From: Dichetophora obliterata
Taxonomy: Eukaryota > Arthropoda > Insecta > Diptera > Sciomyzidae
Length of the DNA: 64,000 bases
Assembly: GCA_963920525.1 (NCBI GenBank)
Contig: OY986435.1
Location: forward strand, 176,732,266 to 176,796,265
Reading direction: 5' to 3'
Shown here: piece by piece, positions 11,759 through 23,247 of the stretch
Numbering within the stretch: the stretch's first letter is position 1
Layout of the letters: every line of letters starts with the position of its first letter
Notes under the pieces: model-generated
What the model was told of the DNA's origin: nothing
Database searches by the model: none
What the model saw: the letters and a program-made list of their open reading frames with translations, nothing else
Made by a program: the position numbers and the translations under genes

Positions 11759-12656
11759 TAACTCTTTCTCTCTCCATTACGTGTGTGGCTCTTCGATTCA
11801 AACACAAGCACTACCACCAGCACGCAGAAGAGAAAGATCGGAGCAGAATGGTAACGTTGTGTTTTACGAGTACAAAACATTCGCTATTTTGTGGTTTTGG
11901 CTCGCGATCGCAAACCATAGCCATACTAAATGAAGCTACTATCAACAATGACCTAAGGGTACCACATTTTGACAATAGCAGACGCCCAACAAGAGGCGTG
12001 ACAAGTGCATAAAATGATAAACTCTATACCCTAGACATCATTTACCTGCCTCGAGAATGCCTAGATGATATTCTTTACTTTAGTTAAAATTTGTTTTCTT
12101 GTTTTCAAAAACACTCGAAAAAAAAACAGTTGTACAGAGCTAAAATTTTAAACGTCACAGCTATTTTGACCATAATTTAAATGCTTTCCGACGATTACAA
12201 CGTTCGCTTACATAAACATTAGAAGCGTGACTTGTTAAAAAAAAAAAAAAACACCAACTAACTATCCAACGAATATATCAAAGAAAATACAAATAAGCAA
12301 ACTCAGCAATTTTATAATGCTATTGTTCTTGCTTTCGGCAAAAACTACAACATTACAAAGTCCAATATTCCGATTTCGATCAAGTCAAGTCAAAACAAGC
12401 CAAGACGTTGCTGCTGCTGCTGCTGCTGCTGCTTCTTAGTCACGTGTTGCAACAATTAACGCAGACAAATGTGACGTTGTGACTCTGAAACATCCTAAGT
12501 TGTTGTATTTAGAGTAATAACCTCAGCAACAAAAACAACAGCAGTAATAGCAACAAATAAAATATCAACACCAACATCAACCAATAATTGCCAATAGCAA
12601 AAAATGTAGAAAAAAACGCTACAAAAATTTCAAGTTGAAATTCAGCTCGCCTGCAG
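11759..12656. other. Non-coding stretch with a GCT microsatellite
   Basis: No gene recognised. A pure (GCT)n tract lies at about 12409-12433, followed by CAACAA-rich sequence to 12600. These low-complexity tracts are common in fly introns. Confidence 0.55.
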
Positions 12657-12661
12657 CAGCG
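12657..12661. repeat. Transib target-site duplication, left (CAGCG)
   Basis: CAGCG immediately precedes CACAGTGG at 12662. The same five bases follow the right end at 17869-17873. Confidence 0.9.
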
Positions 12662-12939
12662 CACAGTGGTCCGAATGCTCAATCTAGCTGGAATAAAGTC
12701 AACTCCTGTTTGGGAGTGATACTAAAGAGCTGTACAAGCACTATACAAATGACTTGCACGCCATAAGCTCTGCTTTCAAATACTTCTGGTCTTCTACTCT
12801 CTATATCAAAATAAGCATTGCAGTGCAGAGAGTTTTTGATATATAAACAAATACTACAGAAATAAACAGTAGAAGTAGAACAAAACTAAAGTGGAACATA
12901 CTGTATTGACACTGAACTACTTACAGGTATAAAATATGA

Positions 12940-14220
12940 TTACTTTTTTTATTTGTTATTATCAGAATTTACAAACTCCAAAATTTATTTGACACCTTTA
13001 ATTTTGCGATTTCGATGGTAAGGCAACACTAGATAAAAATGGGTCGCTGAATTCGGAGTTGTCAGAATTACATAATTATGTAAATTTTATAATAGGGTTG
13101 CCACCTAATAATATGCCCTAACATTTATCAGTGTTAGGGGGTCGTTGATTTACAATATGAAGTCAGAATTTTAAAATTCAAGATGGTGGATAGGGCTGCC
13201 ACCTTATTTTTTTTATTTTTACGAATTCAGGGCTGGCGCAAACTGAAGGGTAAAAATGGCTCGCTGAATCCGAATCCGTTGTAAGAATTTCAAAATTATA
13301 AATTTCGAAATAATAGGGCTGCCACCTAATAGTATGTATTTTTATGTTTTTTAAACATCATTTATCAGTGTTAGGTGGTCGCTGATTTAGAATCTGAAGT
13401 AAGAATTTTAAAACTAAAAATGGTGGATAGGGCTGCCACCATAATTTTTTTCATTTTTACGAATTCGGGGCTGGCGCGAACTAAAAGGTAAAAATGGGTC
13501 GCTAAATCCGAATCCGTTGCCAAAATTTCAAAATTATAAAATTTTTTAGTAATAGGGTTTTCACCTAATAATATGTATTTTTGAAATTTTTAAACATCAT
13601 TTATCAGTATTAGGGGTAGAATTTTGAAATCCTGACAACGGATTCGGATCAGCGACCCATTTTTCCCTTTAGTTCGCGCCAAAATACAAAAATTAAGGTG
13701 GCAACCCTATCCACCATCTTGAATTTTAAAATTCTGACTTCATATTCGAAATCAGCGACCCCCTAACACTGATAAATGATGTTTAAAAAAATCTTAAAAA
13801 TACATATTATTATGTGGCAATAGTGTGGTAAAAATTAAGGAGGCAACCCTTACTTCCATTTTAAATTTTAAAACTTTTACATTTTATTCGAAATCAAATC
13901 CGTTGTCAGAATATCAAAATTAAAAGAATTCACAAAAGAACAAAAAAATCTAGGTGGCAAATCTATCCGCCATCTTTCCAAATTCCAAAATTTATTTAAA
14001 TATAGGGCTACCACCTTTATTTTTGCGATTTCGTAGCTGGGGCAAACACTAGGTAAAAATGGGTGGCTGATGCCAAATTCGTTTTTTAGAATTTACAAAT
14101 TCCTTAATTTATTTGACGATAGGAGGGTTGCCACCTCAAAATTTTTTATTTTTGCGATTTTGAAGGGACAAACAATACTAAAGGTAAAAATGGGTCGCTG
14201 ATTGGAATTAAGCGACCATC
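12940..14220. repeat. Repeat block inside the Transib element
   Basis: About seven degenerate copies of a unit containing AAAATGGGTCGCTGA and GGGCTGCCACCT, in both orientations. Forward copies run about 13010-13620 and 14030-14205, with inverted copies at about 13620-13860. ATTTATCAGTGTTAGGGGGTCG recurs twice and once inverted. No open frame. It may be amplified non-coding sequence of the transposon or a separate foldback insertion. A partial echo of 12720-12757 (ACTAAAGAGCTG) at about 14305-14345 in reverse supports a duplication event across the block. Confidence 0.7.
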
Positions 14221-14492
14221 GCAACATGTATATTTCATGTCAACGCTATACTGAAATGCAGTGCACTGAAGTACTATACAGTAGTGAAGTGGCACAAATA
14301 GAATGTTTTGTGCAGCTCTTTAGTAGATACAAAGTTGAAATTTTCAGAGATGAAATATAGTGCTTAAGTGATACTTCACACAAAAATGCGCTGTATACGT
14401 AAAGTATAGCTTTTATCATACAAGCCAATTTTGAATATTTTTGCATTTTACAGAAATGCATATTGATTATTAATAACTATACACATATATTT

Positions 14493-16208
14493 TCATTCTG
14501 AATATGTTTCATCTTCCTCTTCCGGTATAAAAGGATCTAGAAGCAACGACATTTCTTCATCACGTAGTTGATCTGTAGTGTCATAGTGTAAAGAGGGTCT
14601 TGTCGATAAGGATGATATGAAAGGATCCGATGTTTACAGCAAATGATGAAAGAGGTCTTCCATAGTTTGTTTGCTCGAAATTTTTCTAGTATGATGTTCT
14701 CTGACATACCTGAAATCTTTATTTCGAGACTCAAGCGCTTCCTCGGTCATCATTCCTATAGGAAGAAAAGCATTTTGAATTATGTCTGCACCATTAATAA
14801 AAATTGTATGGACATTTGATGGCATTTAATACCTGGGTATAACTGTACGTATAACTTTGCTTTGTCAAAGGTATATATTCGAAATCCTTCCGCATTGATT
14901 GCATAGCCTGATGCCATTGTTCTTAAAATTTACTCCTAATCTTTTAATTAGATTTTCATCAACACCGGTTACTTTAGCTGCTAAGCTTGGCTGATGAAAA
15001 AATTTTCTAGCTGTGTTGCCGTCATTTGTGGTTCCATATCCCGGTTTTGGAATATGGAACCAAAAATCATTCTATTGTCCTAAATATCGATTGTCGTTGA
15101 AACGATTTTACTAATTTGAGCTTTTATGCAATCTGTTTCATTTTTAATTATAGACTTAGATTCTTTTTCAAAAATAGGTTTAATTGCTCTGCAAAACCGC
15201 GTGGAAGATGGGCGTGGATTTTGCCATAGAGCTTTTTTATTCTGCTTGAGCTACAATGGTACCATGCAAATTGCAAATAAATGTTCATCTCTTGCGTATG
15301 AAATATTTGAACTAAACTTTTGTTTATAAGTTAAATGCCCACTGCTACCATCACATCCCCACTTATAAATGCAAGTCAACTCGGCACATTTTAATTGTAT
15401 TAGCTTTTCTTTTTGCAATATATTTTCTGCAATTCGACTTGCAGTTTGATCAACTCACTACTGGAGAGTGACCTCAGCTGATACATCCGTTATTAATATA
15501 CCACTGCTTGGGTAGCACTTAGTTTTGGCTTCCAAAATGCTATGGTATGAGGAATAGATATTGGCATTACAGCTTTTAGCACCAATGCGCATTGAAGTGT
15601 TAGTGCTTTTTGTATATTTTCCATCGATAAACATTCGTAATGCCTCTTCATCTGTATACAGTATTGGTTCTTTGCTTGGAATATTCAACATTTTGGCAGG
15701 TCATGTTCGAGAATTGTTGACATTTTTTTACAATTGTGGCTGCATCTCTTTTACCAGGTTTATATAGGCTGACACTAGCAGCAAAACTTAATTTTTCTGC
15801 AGAAAATGCATTTACTAGAGGAGATACATCCAAACGCTTTGCTTTTTCGCCTTTGTCCGAAAACTCCATTTGAGGTCGACCAAAATTTGATGTGAATGGG
15901 TCTTCAGATGGAAGATGAAAATATCCATCTAGAAATTTTTCACTTTTAGACTCAAACTTTTGTTTCGTTCTGTTTGCCTGCATCCACTTTACGTTTAAAT
16001 TAGAGATGAAATTTCGAAGAGCTTTCTTAACACGTTCATAATACTCTTTTGTTCGACTGCTTCGCAGTCCACTTTTTAAGAAAAAGTAGTTATGAACAGC
16101 ATCAACCATGTTATTTCCTTGATTTTTGATAGACCACACATTATAAAGCTCTCTAGGCGTGCAAGCTAAAATACAATAACAAGCAAAGAGGCAAAAAGTG
16201 GAAGTCAT
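14493..16208 (-). pseudogene. Transib transposase (RAG1-like), degenerate
   Basis: Minus-strand pieces in order: 16208-15648 (region with KLSFAASVSLYKPGKRDAA), a frameshift near 15680, EEALRMFIDGKYTKS and YSSYHSILEAKTKCYP, two adjacent stops just after SAEVTLQ near 15460, WGCDGSSGH with the first acidic residue (codon 15350-15352), LWQNPRPSSTRFCR, TTNDGNTARKFF with the second aspartate (15021-15023), a frameshift near 14920, PSNVHTIFINGADII, and TEEALESRNKDFRYVREHHTRK with the glutamate (14730-14732). It ends EEEDETYSE and TGA at 14493-14495. The last block aligns with the RAG1 segment around its catalytic glutamate (NESGNK.FRRFRK). All three DDE positions remain readable, but at least three frameshifts and several stops make it non-functional. 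At about 570 codons it is somewhat short for the family, so the N-terminus may be missing or further upstream. Confidence 0.82.
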
Positions 16209-16530
16209 TTCACAGAAGAGATTTCACAGATTGAAAAAACACAAACACTTTTACTCTATCTCGATAATCGAACAATTAAAACTTTAACTAAACTTTGGTA
16301 CGCACAAAAACATATTACAAAAACAATACATTTTCTAACACAATTGTTTACCACAAAAAAATATTTTATTGAAAGACAAAATTGCTTAGAAGTTAATAAA
16401 TACCAGACATAATTAAGCAGAAAAGAAAAACTGTAAAAATGTGTTGTACTTTTATCACACGAGCTCTTTACAGATGCTACTGAAAATAGACTGTGCTTTT
16501 GTAATAACTGCAGCAATTCATAATAATAAG

Positions 16531-17817
16531 TTGGGGGTTGGAATTAATTTTAAAGGTTTTTTTTCGGTTTTTGAGCATTTATTTAGAAACAACGGTACAA
16601 TGTATATTATTCAAAGTATTGTCCATCGTTAGCTACAACATTTTCCCATCTTTCTGGCAGCATATGGATTCCGCGCCGGAAGAACGATTCGTCTTTTGAG
16701 GCAATCCACGAATCGACCCATTTTTTGGTATCCTCGTAAGAAGTGAAGCGCTGCTCAGCCAAGCCATGCGTCATCGATCTGAATAGGTGGTAGTCGGAAG
16801 GGGCTATGTCTGGGCTATAAGGCGGGTGGGGTAGCACATCCCAATTCAGCGCCTCCAACGTTTCCTTGACGGTTCTTGCAACATGTGGCCGTGCGTTGTC
16901 ATGTTGAAAAACCACTTTGTCGTGTCTTTTGGCATATTCCGGCCGTTTAACCTTTAATGCTCGGCTCAATTGCATCAATTGTTGTTGGTAGCGTTCCCCA
17001 GTGATGGTTTCGTTAGGTTTTAGCAGCTCATAGTACACGACACCCTTCTGATCCCACCAAATACACAGCATAAGCTTGGCGCCATGAATATTCGGCTTGG
17101 CCCTCGATGTTGATGCATGGCCGGGTGGTCCCCACGATTTTTTTCGCTTAGGATTATCGTAATGGATCCACTTTTCATCGCCAGTGACAATACGATGCAA
17201 AAAACTCTTCCTTTTATGCCGTTGAAGCAGTTGTTCGCACATGCAAAATCGCCGTTCAACGTCTCTCGGCTTCAACTGGTACGGCACCCAATTTCCTTGC
17301 TTTTGAATCATTCCCATGGCCTTCAAGCGTTTGCCGACCGTTGATAAGTCGACTCCCAATGATTCTGACAATTCTTGAAGGGTTTGACACGGGTCTTCAT
17401 CGAGCAAAGCCTCCAATTCCTCATCTTCAAACTTTTTCGGCTGGCCCAGACGCTCTTTGTCTTCCGTATCAAAATCACCACTTTTAAACCGACGGAACCA
17501 GTACTCACAAGTAGAAATCGATGGAGCATAGTCCCCGTAAGCCTCAGTAAGCGTGCGTTGTGCTTCAATCGCTTTTTTCTTCAAATGGAAGCACAAAAGT
17601 AAACCTTCCCGCAAATTGCGTTTTGTTGGAACGAAAGTCGACATGTTCACAGAGAAAAAAATATATGTTGTTTACACTTCAGTGGAATGACACATACTGA
17701 AAAATGAAGCTTACACAATGTGCTTTGAAATGAATATAGTCACAGGTGTGCCCGATGCGATCTATTGATAGTTACGCCATCTCTTAGAAAACCTTGAAAA
17801 CTAATTCCAACCCCCAA
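16531..17817 (-). mobile_element. mariner element, apparently complete
   Basis: Terminal inverted repeats of about 28 bp (TTGGGGGTTGGAATTA at 16531, its complement ending 17817, two mismatches) enclose a full-length transposase frame. The size of 1287 bp is normal for mariner. The flanks read AG on the left and TA on the right, so the usual TA duplication is not clean. It sits inside the Transib element, with only about 10 bp between its right end and the Transib right terminal repeat, so it inserted later. Confidence 0.88.
16607..17644 (-). CDS. mariner transposase, 345 aa, intact (mellifera-like)
   Basis: Catalyses cut-and-paste movement in the nucleus. The start is the ATG at 17644 (MSTFVPTKRN); a GTG two codons upstream is ignored. 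This gives 345 residues, the standard mariner length. An N-terminal paired-type HTH region (about 1-115) with YWFRRFKSGDF precedes the linker motif WVPYQL (119-124). The catalytic triad is complete: D156 in TGDEKW, D249 in FQHDNARPH, D284 in YSPDIAPSDYHLF, with exactly 34 residues between the last two (DD34D). The short spacing, intact frame and matched ends suggest recent activity. Assignment to the mellifera subfamily rests on the LREG.LLCFHLKKKAIEA start and is from memory. Confidence 0.93.
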   Translation of the reverse strand: MSTFVPTKRNLREGLLLCFHLKKKAIEAQRTLTEAYGDYAPSISTCEYWFRRFKSGDFDTEDKERLGQPKKFEDEELEALLDEDPCQTLQELSESLGVDLSTVGKRLKAMGMIQKQGNWVPYQLKPRDVERRFCMCEQLLQRHKRKSFLHRIVTGDEKWIHYDNPKRKKSWGPPGHASTSRAKPNIHGAKLMLCIWWDQKGVVYYELLKPNETITGERYQQQLMQLSRALKVKRPEYAKRHDKVVFQHDNARPHVARTVKETLEALNWDVLPHPPYSPDIAPSDYHLFRSMTHGLAEQRFTSYEDTKKWVDSWIASKDESFFRRGIHMLPERWENVVANDGQYFE

Positions 17818-17868
17818 TATTAAAATATTGACTTTATTCCAGCTAGATTGGCCATTCGGACCACTGTG

Positions 17869-17873
17869 CAGCG
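17869..17873. repeat. Transib target-site duplication, right (CAGCG)
   Basis: CAGCG immediately follows CCACTGTG, which ends at 17868, and matches 12657-12661 exactly. Confidence 0.9.
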
Positions 17874-19981
17874 GTGGGTGTTTGTGTGGATTGGTGAAGC
17901 ATGCTGAAAGTTTTTGGTGGCAACACTGTTATCATGTATTGCAGCTGAATACATTTTTGTGCATATTGAAGTTTCATTAAATTAATTTTTTACTATTGTA
18001 AATAATTTGCTGCGCTATTGACAGCACACAAATGTTGGCAACATTTTATTTAGTTCAATTTGTAGCAAGTTTATTAAATAAAAGTTTTTATCTGTCCAAT
18101 GCTCACGCTAGTGATTTGATGCGATCTTTTTATTATTATTGAAATCAACATCAAACTTAATAAAGGTTAGTCTAAATAGAATTAAACGTCAGTGAAAAAA
18201 TAATTCATTTATTTAGCGAATAATAATTATTTGGACAAACAAAGTCTTGTTTCTGTTGCAAAAAAAGGACAAAGCAAAATTGCTCAAAACAAGAACCTGA
18301 GTAAAAAACAAATAAACAAAAATAACGATCACGGGGAGTGGCGCACGAAACACATTTTTTTATCAGAACACTTACAACAGTATTGTTAAATGTTCTTCTT
18401 GTTTGCATTACAATTTGACAATATTTACATTGAGTAAAATTTTTGCATTAGTCTCATGTCTCTCTAAAAACCGAAAAATCATGTCAAAACAGTTCAATGA
18501 ACACCAAAGACAATGAGCACTGGCAAGTTATCACAATACAAATACAAATAATAAAAAAAAAAGAATAACATTTATAACAAAAAAACATAATAAAATGGCA
18601 TGACAAAAAAAGTTATTTGCGAAAAAGCAAAACTTATATCGCAGCAAAGAAATTTTTTGGCAGTTTGTAAGATAAACAACCCACTAAAAAGTTACTTAAA
18701 ACCATATGTTGCACAATCAAAATTACAGAAACAGCAAAAGCAAAAACATAGGCTCTACGTCATTCATTATAAGTATTGTTGCTATTGCTATTGATTGTTT
18801 TGAAAAAGTTGTACAAAGCTTTGATTACATCACATAAATTGGCGCCACAGTAAAAGTAAAACTTGATGCAGAAAGGATTTCAATGAACCTACAATTATCC
18901 ACCCACTCTTCCATACTGTAGGAGCCACTTCGTTGTCATTACAAAAGCTTTAGAGTGATGCAAGTAAATTCACACAAATTGAAAATACATAAAAATCTAC
19001 AACATCACTACAATTATTCTATAGCCCCAAGGATTTCTTTTTTAATGTGTTGAATAATGTTGGCGCCAGTCGCACATCACCACCTACGATGCTAAGAATA
19101 TGTTGGACAAAAGATACTCGAGTAAATGAAAACAAAAAAGCAAAGTGTTGACTGCATAAAACAGCTTCATTATTCTAGCAGAACGAATCCGTTAAGCCAA
19201 GTTTTTGATTTTGTCGGTGAAGCAGACTAAAGTCCAGACATTGGAGTTCAAAGTGTATCCTGGACTATTTATTTTCGTGTCTGCTGCAGAGAGTCAAAAT
19301 TTGTACTCAATGCTGAAGGGAAAAAAAAGTTGCAAGGAAGAAAACTGTTGAGGAAACTCATCAATACTAATATACATATTATATTGCCTTAAAAATAACA
19401 TACATGTTCCTCATAAAAAGGATCACAATATCTTCCAAGGTATCCATTTCTCAAATAAAAAAAATTGAAAATTTTTTGGCAGATATATCATATTTCTCAG
19501 CTACTCCTATCTACACATATATTGATAAAACTCTTTTTCTGTTTGTTTGTTTGGCCTTAACAGAAATCTAAACGGTGCATCCTAAATTTGATTGTTCCGT
19601 TCTTAGGTTTGGCCACGCCCTTTCTTCCCCTTTTCAACCAACGTAAATTTTTTTATTGGAATACGTTTTACTATAGTTAAGAGTTCTTCGCAATTTAATT
19701 TTTAAGAAATTTTTGTTTTTTGGCACCAAAAACATTTACATATCTGCAAAATTGTGGAATTCTTACTTAGTATAACAGCTTTTTCCTAAAATATCGTTAC
19801 CTAAAAATTTGAAAAAATCGACATGAAAATTAAAGTTTTTTCTTTCGATGCAAATATCTCCGCTGGTTTTATATATATCATTCAAATTTTTTTGTACAAA
19901 ATTTCAATAAAGGGCTTTAATCTTGTCCAAAGAGACTTACAGTAAAATTTTGCAAAAAACATTTCCATGGAATATATTAAC
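17874..19981. other. Non-coding stretch
   Basis: No gene recognised. AT-rich, with no terminal repeats noticed. The first bases after 17873 are presumably the pre-insertion flank of the Transib element. Confidence 0.5.
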
Positions 19982-21402
19982 TAGTGTCCGACCGAAACCG
20001 AAACTGGTTATTAATATGAAAACTTAAGTTTTTACAAATGATTTTTTTTTTAATTAAAAGGAAACAAAAGTACTGCTAGTACAAAAAAGTATTTTTTGAA
20101 TATTGAAGTTTATAATAATTAATTGAAGTTTACTATAATAATAACTCAGATCATTTTTTATTCTTTTTTTTAGTACACTCAAAATAGTATGCTCCTAAAA
20201 TGTAAATATTTTTAGAACTAAAACAAAGTATTTCTGTTTTTTTAAAGATTTATTATTATAAAAATATAAATATTTCATTTTCTTTTATTTTATTCCACAC
20301 ACACAGAATTCGTTCGGAAGTTTTGAATAGATGTAATAAAATCGAAAATAATAGTAAGGGTTTTCATGCAAATGGGCAATACCCTTATAAATGGTATAAA
20401 CCTTATAAGTTTATCAGCCTTATAAATGAACTGTCAAAATTCGTATGAAAAAGCTTTTGCACAAACCAGATAAATTTGCTCTTCGATTTAGGTGAGCAAA
20501 CGAGGTGGCAAACTTATATGATCAATCAGCTGTTTTCTTTTTGAAGGAAAAGTTATAATTTGAGCAAAACTAATAAAGATTTAATTCTAAAAATTTCAGA
20601 AAACAAGCAAACAATCCGCAAAGCGTCCCTGTTTAAATGGAACGAATCGCTGGCAGATCGCACAGCTGACTTATATGCTGCAAATGCACAATCGACTTTA
20701 AGGGCTGTTCATACAACCTGTCTGATAAAAATAACTAATTGCCCAAATTAGAAGCCTGCCACTTTGCATGAAAACCCTTAGTATCGAACGCATAAAATTA
20801 ACCAAAATTTTTTTTGTTAACACGATAAATCAAATTATAGACGAATTTATAACTTTTGTTTTGTACAATGCGTTGTAAATATTTTTATTAAATCAAACTT
20901 ATATATTTGAATTAAAACACTGATGCAAGAAATTTTGGTATAATTCAAGAATAGCGACAACTCTCTTTTTTAATATTTTTTATTAGATTTTACGGATTTT
21001 AACCCCCTAAATCCAAATCTGGAAGATTTGTAGGCCATTTTTTCCAATTGTGGAGGCCTATAACTTCTAAACCAATTGCGAGCCTGCAATTTTTTCAGAT
21101 TTGGAGTTAGGAGGCCAAAATCCATATAATCTGCAAAAAAAAATTCAAAATTATAGTTGTTGCTATTCTTGAAATGCCCGAAATTTTTACCAAAAGTTAC
21201 GGCTATTCGGCCTCAATATGGCATATTACCATTTTTCGAAAAAAAAGGTTTCAAGAAGTTCCATAAAATAAAGCTGCAGAGGGTTAAAATTATTCTCCGA
21301 CTATTCGGCCTCAATATGGTATATTAAAACTAGCCGAAACTGATAAAAAGGGCCGAAACTGGCCGTAACCAAAACCGAAACCGTATATTCGGTAAGACAC
21401 TA
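19982..21402 (+). mobile_element. TAGTGTC-ended element, copy 1
   Basis: It begins TAGTGTCCGACCGAAACCG and ends, on the other strand, TAGTGTCTTACCGAATATACG, with further GGTTTCGGTT-type repeats inside each end. An inverted relative lies at 32140-32875 and shares most of the interior, including GAACGCATAAAATTAACC and ACAACGCATT...ATAAT(T/A). No coding capacity. Size without the nested 422-bp insertion is about 1.0 kb. The target duplication is not clear. Non-autonomous DNA element of unknown superfamily. Confidence 0.6.
20357..20778. mobile_element. 422-bp inverted-repeat element with TAGTA target duplication
   Basis: Perfect 16-bp terminal inverted repeats (AGGGTTTTCATGCAAA at 20357; TTTGCATGAAAACCCT ending 20778), with a further GGGCAAT/ATTGCCC pair just inside. 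It is flanked by TAGTA at 20352-20356 and 20779-20783. The related uninterrupted sequence at about 32350 has a single TAGTA (GATAGTATCGAACG in the same sense), which supports the boundaries. A 63-codon open frame inside is not convincing as a gene. A 5-bp duplication with these ends does not let me name the superfamily. Confidence 0.78.
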
Positions 21403-22165
21403 ATTTTAACCCTCTACAGCTCTGTTTCATGGAACTTCGTGAAACCTTTTTTCGAAAAAGGGTCAAAAAAGATAAAATAAAAGAGTCGATAGAGGGTTGA
21501 AATTTTCGAAAAAAATATTTCTTTTAAAATTTAACTTTAGGTCTGAGAACACAATAGCTATGCCAAAGGTATTTCTTTACATAGAAAGAAGTTGTTGTTT
21601 ACTTATGACTAATTTTAAAACGATACACGTGCTGTTTTTATTTTCTCCTCTACCAAGATCCATTGATCGAATTGCATATGCAATTTTGGAAAAGGTTAAA
21701 AATTGTCAGCAGTGTTTTGTGTCAAAATCGATCTTATCTTAAAAACAGATTGTTTTTTGTCTATTGCAAGCTAAAGAATAAAGAATAATCGTATTTATAA
21801 TAAAAAGTAAGCTTTTTCCAAAGTCTTACGTTTTGTTTTGTTGCTATAACTATCCTATACTATATAAATGTCCGAAATTTGCTGCAAATATCAAATTTAT
21901 CACAATAATACAATACAGCAAGTTTTGGATATCATAAATAATTCTTATTCTGAGTAAAACAATTGCGTTACACATAACAAAAAAAATCTGTGTCTTGGTT
22001 TTTACGAGCTTATTAAATAAATCGTCAATTGATTTTTGTCAAATGGCCAATTCGGAAAATCACGCAATTTTTTTGTGTTTGACTGAAAAATCAATCTGAT
22101 GGCCAGAGACAAGGACGGAAACGTGGAAATAAGTCACAAAAATACATATTAGAAACGAATGACTA
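21403..22165. other. Non-coding stretch
   Basis: No gene recognised. It contains sequence echoing the interior of the preceding element (TTTCGAAAAAGG near 21450), otherwise AT-rich. Confidence 0.5.
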
Positions 22166-22244
22166 CCCTCCAAAAAAATCGGACGACTTCCATCTAAAAG
22201 TGGTGATAAAGAAACATTACCCACTGTATCTTTTGGAAGCTTAA

Positions 22245-22993
22245 CCCATTTTCTGCCGCGCTGCAAAAATTGTTGAATTTTTTGGTATAAAGTATATTTC
22301 TAGAGTAATTAGGGTCCCTTGATTCCAAATCAGTCATCAAAAAATTTTAAAACCCATATTTTTTTTCGTTATGTAAAAAAATCAATAGGCCTATTGCGGT
22401 TCACAACGCAACTGTAATTTCTGTTTTTATTGTGTACATTGCTAATACTTAAAATAAGATACAGCAGTGTATTGCTGTGAACCGTAATAGGCCTACAAAT
22501 GTTCTATTAATCGAACGTTGGTGCTTATCCCATTTCTATTTTCGTGTTAACACAATTTGGTAAAATTTAGCATAACGTATTTGTATGGGATTTTATGGTA
22601 TGGAATAAGCGAAAACGTTCGATTAATCGAGCACTTAGTCTGACTCATACTTGTGTTATCCAGGTGTTGCCAGGTCTTGATTTTTGATTGCAAAAGACAG
22701 CTTTGTCTTTTGGCTAAAGGACCTCATCATTACTTTCTTTTTTTTTTTTAACTACACATATATATTTAATATTATTTACAAGAAAGGTCTATTGGCAAGG
22801 TATTTTTCAACCTTACCCCCCACCGCCTTGAAATTACGGGTGGCGATGGTAAATACTATTTTCACATAGCCAATGATACAAAGTAATATATGATATTAAC
22901 GATCTTCCTGATATCATTTGCCTTCATAGTAAAAAAAATTATTGAAAATGACAAATTATACGTTCGATTAATCGAACACCGGTCGGAAATGGG
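22245..22993. mobile_element. piggyBac-like non-autonomous element
   Basis: It starts CCCATTTTCTGCCG and ends, on the other strand, CCCATTTCCGACCG. TTAA precedes (22241-22244) and follows (22994-22997). TTAA duplication with CCC ends is the hallmark of piggyBac. The related repeat at 11172-11758 has a single TTAA (11243-11246) at exactly this place, so it is the empty site. The interior holds palindromic pairs: AATAGGCCTATTGCGGTTCACA with TGTGAACCGTAATAGGCC, and TTCGATTAATCGAA-type sequence near both the middle and the right end. No transposase frame. Confidence 0.82.
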
Positions 22994-23247
22994 TTAAGGG
23001 TAGTTTTGTATTAATGTTGTTTCCAAACCGCTTTCTCCTTGTAAAAATTGGTAGACTAACATATGCAAGTGATGAATAAACATTCCCCATCATATCTTTT
23101 AGAATTATATTGGTAGTTTTGAATTTGTGTTGTTTCCTTTTACTTATTGTTAAGCATTCACGACAGAAAATATTAATATCATTGTTTCCTAACCGCTTAT
23201 TATAGAATTCATGTTTACTGTCTTAAAAAAGTATTTTTTACTGGGCG

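Larger units (their letters stand above)
12662..17868 (-). mobile_element. Transib (RAG1-like) DNA transposon with nested mariner
   Basis: The ends are inverted repeats of 41 bp with two mismatches, beginning CACAGTGGTCCGAATG at 12662 and, on the other strand, at 17868. The first seven bases equal the V(D)J recombination-signal heptamer CACAGTG. Transib ends are known to start with CAC(A/G/T).TG-like heptamers. Both sides are flanked by CAGCG (12657-12661 and 17869-17873), a perfect 5-bp GC-rich target duplication as expected for Transib. The minus strand carries a broken RAG1-core-like transposase (14493-16208). Total length is 5207 bp; removing the mariner at 16531-17817 leaves about 3.9 kb, a usual size. 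A repeat-rich 1.3-kb block lies between the transposase stop and the left end. Confidence 0.88.

Noticed and set aside
12409..12433. GCT tract as a coding poly-Ala/Leu/Gln tract
   Set aside because: No surrounding open frame of useful length; microsatellite.
12662..12700. Complete RSS (heptamer plus nonamer) at the Transib end
   Set aside because: The heptamer is exact, but the best nonamer match (AATAAAGTC at +23) is only 5 of 9, in AT-rich DNA. Not claimed.
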